The notes under the pieces were generated by a model. That model was not told the origin of the DNA. It ran no database searches and saw only the letters and a program-made list of their open reading frames with translations. Made by a program: the position numbers and the translations under genes. A stretch of 27,779 bases of DNA from WACF01 sp040880205 (GTDB lineage: Bacteria; Pseudomonadota; Gammaproteobacteria; Pseudomonadales; Cellvibrionaceae). Each line of letters opens with the position of its first letter. Position 1 is the stretch's first letter. The stretch is taken from contig JBBDIU010000071.1 in assembly GCA_040880205.1 (NCBI GenBank), positions 1-27,779 on the forward strand, in the 5' to 3' direction. Of this stretch, positions 25,600 through 27,779 are shown piece by piece.

Positions 25600-25605
25600 A
25601 TTATA
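25600..25605 (-). promoter_or_regulatory. Candidate -10 box of the heme A synthase promoter
   Basis: A perfect TATAAT on the minus strand, 37 bp before the start codon. No good -35 box is found 16-18 bp upstream (best is TGGCCG-like), so it would need an activator or be a weak promoter. Confidence 0.35.
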
Positions 25606-25811
25606 CGCGACCTCTCCTTAGCTCGGCCATGGCCACGTGCTCACCAGTATGCCTGTCGGGATCTTGCATGTCCCGCCGGGCTTAGCGACAATGATTCATC
25701 GCCGATACCGTGGATCTGCTCCGAGGAGGGCCGACCCCGGGCGAATAGCAGATGATGCACGCCCTGCAAAGACCATAGAGGCAGCAAAATTGAAATAACA
25801 AAGGAGTCGAT

Positions 25812-26282
25812 ATGTCCGTTATCAAGTACTGTAGTGTATTCAGCGTGAGCGCCGTCGTGCTGTTCAGTGCCAGTAACTTTGCCCAAACCAATGATCCCGA
25901 GCAACTGATGCATGAGCGCCACGAGAACTTTGAAACGATTGGCGAATCCTTCAAAGCAATTCGCGATCAGCTGCGTTCAGGCAACGCGGATATGGCGATC
26001 ATTGCCACCTCCGCGCAAACCATCAACACCCTCGCTCAGGAATTACACACCTGGTTTCCCGAAGGTACCGGGCCGGAAACCGGCATCGAAACGGAAGCCA
26101 AGGCGGAAATCTGGCAGGACAAGGACGGCTTCAATGCAGCAGCCAGCCGATTGGTGGAGGAATCCGGCAAGTTCGCAACCTTGGCGAGCAGCGGTGACGC
26201 TTCAGCCATAATGGGCGGTGTTCAAAGCTTGGGCGGGGCCTGCAAGAACTGCCACGATACCTACCGCGTTGATGACGATTGA
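25812..26282 (+). CDS. Cytochrome c', class II c-type cytochrome
   Basis: Periplasmic four-helix-bundle haem protein. A signal peptide spans about residues 1-24 (ending SNFAQ). The single haem-attachment motif CKNCH is at the extreme C-terminus (144-148), which defines class II. The 156-residue length fits. Such proteins carry electrons or bind NO. The start has AGGAG seven bases upstream. The cytochrome b gene follows after 12 bp, so the pair likely acts as a membrane-to-periplasm electron-transfer unit. The 248 bp upstream holds an ATCTGCT/AGCAGAT inverted repeat (25714-25753) of unknown meaning. Confidence 0.93.
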   Translation: MSVIKYCSVFSVSAVVLFSASNFAQTNDPEQLMHERHENFETIGESFKAIRDQLRSGNADMAIIATSAQTINTLAQELHTWFPEGTGPETGIETEAKAEIWQDKDGFNAAASRLVEESGKFATLASSGDASAIMGGVQSLGGACKNCHDTYRVDDD

Positions 26283-26294
26283 ACGGTCCCGCGG

Positions 26295-26951
26295 ATGAGC
26301 GAACAAATCGATAAACAAATCGTATGGGATCTGCCGGTCCGCGTTACGCATTGGCTGCTGGTGGTGCTGATCGCATTTTCCTGGTGGACGTCGGAGAACG
26401 ATCTGTTGCAGTGGCATACCTGGTCCGGCTATGCCCTGTTAGTACTCATATTGTTTCGTGTGTACTGGGGCCTGTTCGGCAGCACCACCGCGCGTTTCGG
26501 CCACTTCGTGCGCGGTCCGAAAGTTGTATGGCGATACACGAGTCAATTGTTTTCCCAGTCCAGCAAACCGGTTTTTGGCCACAACCCCCTGGCCGGGTGG
26601 AGCACGGTATTGTTGCTGGGGCTGGTATTGACGCAGGTGCTACTCGGCTTGTTTTCCGAAGATGTTGACGGCCTCGCTTCCGGTCCCCTATCCTACAAAG
26701 TCAGCTACGATACCGGCCGCTGGGCGGCGGAAACCCACGAAGATTTTTTTAACGTACTGCTCGCCTTCATTACCCTGCATATTACCGCTGCGTTCTTTTA
26801 TCTGCTGTACAAAAAGATTAACCTCATCTCACCCATGATCACCGGCAAAACACCCGTTATCACCACCGAAACCAACCGCATTGCGCCATTGTGGCGGGCG
26901 GTTTTCGGTTTCATATTGGCTAGCTTGTTTGTATGGTGGCTGGTTTATTGA
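26295..26951 (+). CDS. Di-haem cytochrome b (b561 / Ni-Fe-hydrogenase cytochrome b type)
   Basis: Membrane cytochrome that probably exchanges electrons between the quinone pool and the neighbouring cytochrome c'. The 218-residue protein opens with WDLPVRVTHWLL, the usual start of this family, with His19 in the first membrane helix. Further possible haem ligands are His41 (LQWHTW), His96 (FGHNPLAGW) and His162 (ITLHITA). Four core membrane segments are followed by an extra C-terminal one ending FVWWLVY. The ATG follows the cytochrome c' stop by 12 bp, with no strong ribosome site, suggesting coupling. The partner oxidant or reductant is not identified. Confidence 0.88.
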   Translation: MSEQIDKQIVWDLPVRVTHWLLVVLIAFSWWTSENDLLQWHTWSGYALLVLILFRVYWGLFGSTTARFGHFVRGPKVVWRYTSQLFSQSSKPVFGHNPLAGWSTVLLLGLVLTQVLLGLFSEDVDGLASGPLSYKVSYDTGRWAAETHEDFFNVLLAFITLHITAAFFYLLYKKINLISPMITGKTPVITTETNRIAPLWRAVFGFILASLFVWWLVY

Positions 26952-26969
26952 GTGAAAATTAGTGAAAAA

Positions 26970-27032
26970 GGTGGAAGGTGAAAGGTGAAAGGTGAAAGGT
27001 GAAAGGTGAAAGGTGAAAGGTGAAAGGTGAAA
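26970..27032. repeat. Heptamer repeat GGTGAAA, eight perfect units plus one degenerate
   Basis: Eight exact tandem GGTGAAA copies (26977-27032) preceded by GGTGGAA. It starts 18 bases after the cytochrome b stop. The reverse complement, TTTCACC, resembles the TTTCACG heptamers near rnpB. Confidence 0.95.
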
Positions 27033-27080
27033 AATATTTTGGCACGACCTCTCTGAACTTAAAAATCTTTAGGTATTAAT

Positions 27081-27108
27081 TTCCACGTTCAAAATTCCTC
27101 TTTCAAAA
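27081..27108. repeat. Degenerate TTC-phased heptamers
   Basis: Four units in 7-bp phase: TTCCACG, TTCAAAA, TTCCTCT, TTCAAAA. Only TTC is invariant. It could be a decayed array of the type seen elsewhere here, or chance. Confidence 0.4.
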
Positions 27109-27151
27109 CTGAAGTAGAGAGTAGGAAATCACAGCGCGCCACGCGCGCCCG

Positions 27152-27186
27152 ACTTCCCACTCCCCACTCCCCACTTCCCACTCCCG
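27152..27186. repeat. Heptamer repeat ACTYCCC, five units
   Basis: Units ACTTCCC, ACTCCCC, ACTCCCC, ACTTCCC, ACTCCCG in tandem, ending five bases before the stop codon of the transporter gene on the minus strand. Confidence 0.85.
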
Positions 27187-27191
27187 AGCCC

Positions 27192-27779
27192 TTAGGTTTT
27201 TTGCCATTCTTTTAAATGATCGATACTGGCGCGAAAATGTCGCATGCCCATATATAATAAGATCGACGCGGCAATACCAAACACCGTGCTAACCAGAACA
27301 AGCGACATATAGAGGCTGTTTTCGTCGCGGAATATATAGTCGGTACTAAGCGCTACCGCGGTCGGCCCCAGGCCCAAACCGATCAGGTTCAGAACGAACA
27401 GATAAACCGCGGACGCCTGGGCGCGCATGCGGTTTGGCATCATCTCCTGAATCGCCGCCGGACCGACGCCGAACGGCATGGCGGCGGTAAATACGGCACC
27501 ACACAAGAATATCAGAGCCCATTCGGCCGTGGGCATGAGGGGAAACAAAATGCCTAGCGGAATATGCCCGATTGCGGCGCAAAGCGCGGCACGCATTTTT
27601 GCATCCTTGTAGCCGCGTTGCATCAACCAACCGGCAAGCCAACCGCCAAAAATAATCCCGGCGGTACCAAAACCCATTACTATGTAGCCGTAATGTATGC
27701 CCGCATCGCGCATGGCATAACCGTAGGTGCGGCCTAGAAAGGTGGGAATCCACTGGGTGCTGCCATAGGAAATAAAAGA
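27192..27779 (-). CDS. Major facilitator superfamily transporter (C-terminal part)
   Basis: The open frame continues to the right edge, so the N-terminal half is outside; 195 residues are visible. They contain about five hydrophobic segments of the second six-helix bundle, including GFGTAGIIFGGWLAGWLMQR, a glycine-rich helix followed by the basic loop typical of MFS helix 8. The stretch LGPTAVALSTDYIF with DENSLYMSL resembles spinster-like MFS members common in gamma- and alphaproteobacteria. An internal Met at 27713 is not a likely start, because the upstream frame is coding-like (GSTQWIPTFLGR). The substrate is unknown. Confidence 0.85.
   Translation of the reverse strand, partial: SFISYGSTQWIPTFLGRTYGYAMRDAGIHYGYIVMGFGTAGIIFGGWLAGWLMQRGYKDAKMRAALCAAIGHIPLGILFPLMPTAEWALIFLCGAVFTAAMPFGVGPAAIQEMMPNRMRAQASAVYLFVLNLIGLGLGPTAVALSTDYIFRDENSLYMSLVLVSTVFGIAASILLYMGMRHFRASIDHLKEWQKT

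Noticed and set aside
25560..25811. Possible small gene or riboswitch upstream of cytochrome c'
   Set aside because: Only a 7-bp inverted repeat and a short inner stem are seen, without a recognised aptamer pattern or a coding-like frame.

Overview
This is chromosomal DNA from a Gram-negative gammaproteobacterium. It carries the full division and cell wall (dcw) cluster in canonical order, lpxC beyond ftsZ, an A-type RNase P RNA gene next to mraZ (an arrangement I recall from Pseudomonas), a DAP-type MurE and a TonB-dependent receptor. A marine relative of the Cellvibrionales/Pseudomonadales is my guess; no rRNA is present to settle it.

Layout. From about 17.7 kb down to 0.6 kb, on the minus strand, runs mraZ-rsmH-ftsL-ftsI-murE-murF-mraY-murD-ftsW-murG-murC-ddlB-ftsQ-ftsA-ftsZ, followed after 417 bp by the 5' end of lpxC, which is cut by the window edge. 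Many genes overlap by 1 to 11 bases, as expected for one coupled operon. A strong promoter and a five-unit decamer array matching MraZ boxes lie in front of mraZ, so the cluster is probably autoregulated by MraZ. The products make UDP-MurNAc-pentapeptide (MurC-F, Ddl), lipid I and II (MraY, MurG) and the septal machine (FtsZ, FtsA, FtsQ, FtsL, FtsW, FtsI). Two 10-N assembly gaps fall inside ftsZ and murE.

Upstream of mraZ lie an AT-rich spacer, rnpB with a clear promoter, and a 430-bp repeat island holding 7-bp tandem repeats and a branched hairpin element. The accessory half follows: an epoxide-hydrolase-like alpha/beta hydrolase (-), an unrecognised exported coiled-coil protein with a duplicated C-terminal domain (+), a TonB-dependent receptor (-), a PAP2 phosphatase and heme A synthase (-), a cytochrome c'/cytochrome b pair (+), a second island of 7-bp repeats, and the C-terminal part of an MFS transporter (-).

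Most of the window is conserved core. The least explained parts are the duplicated-domain exported protein, the branched hairpin whose G-U pairs point to plus-strand RNA, and the recurring 7-bp-period repeats in two intergenic islands. I see no CRISPR array, prophage, transposase or recognisable defence system.
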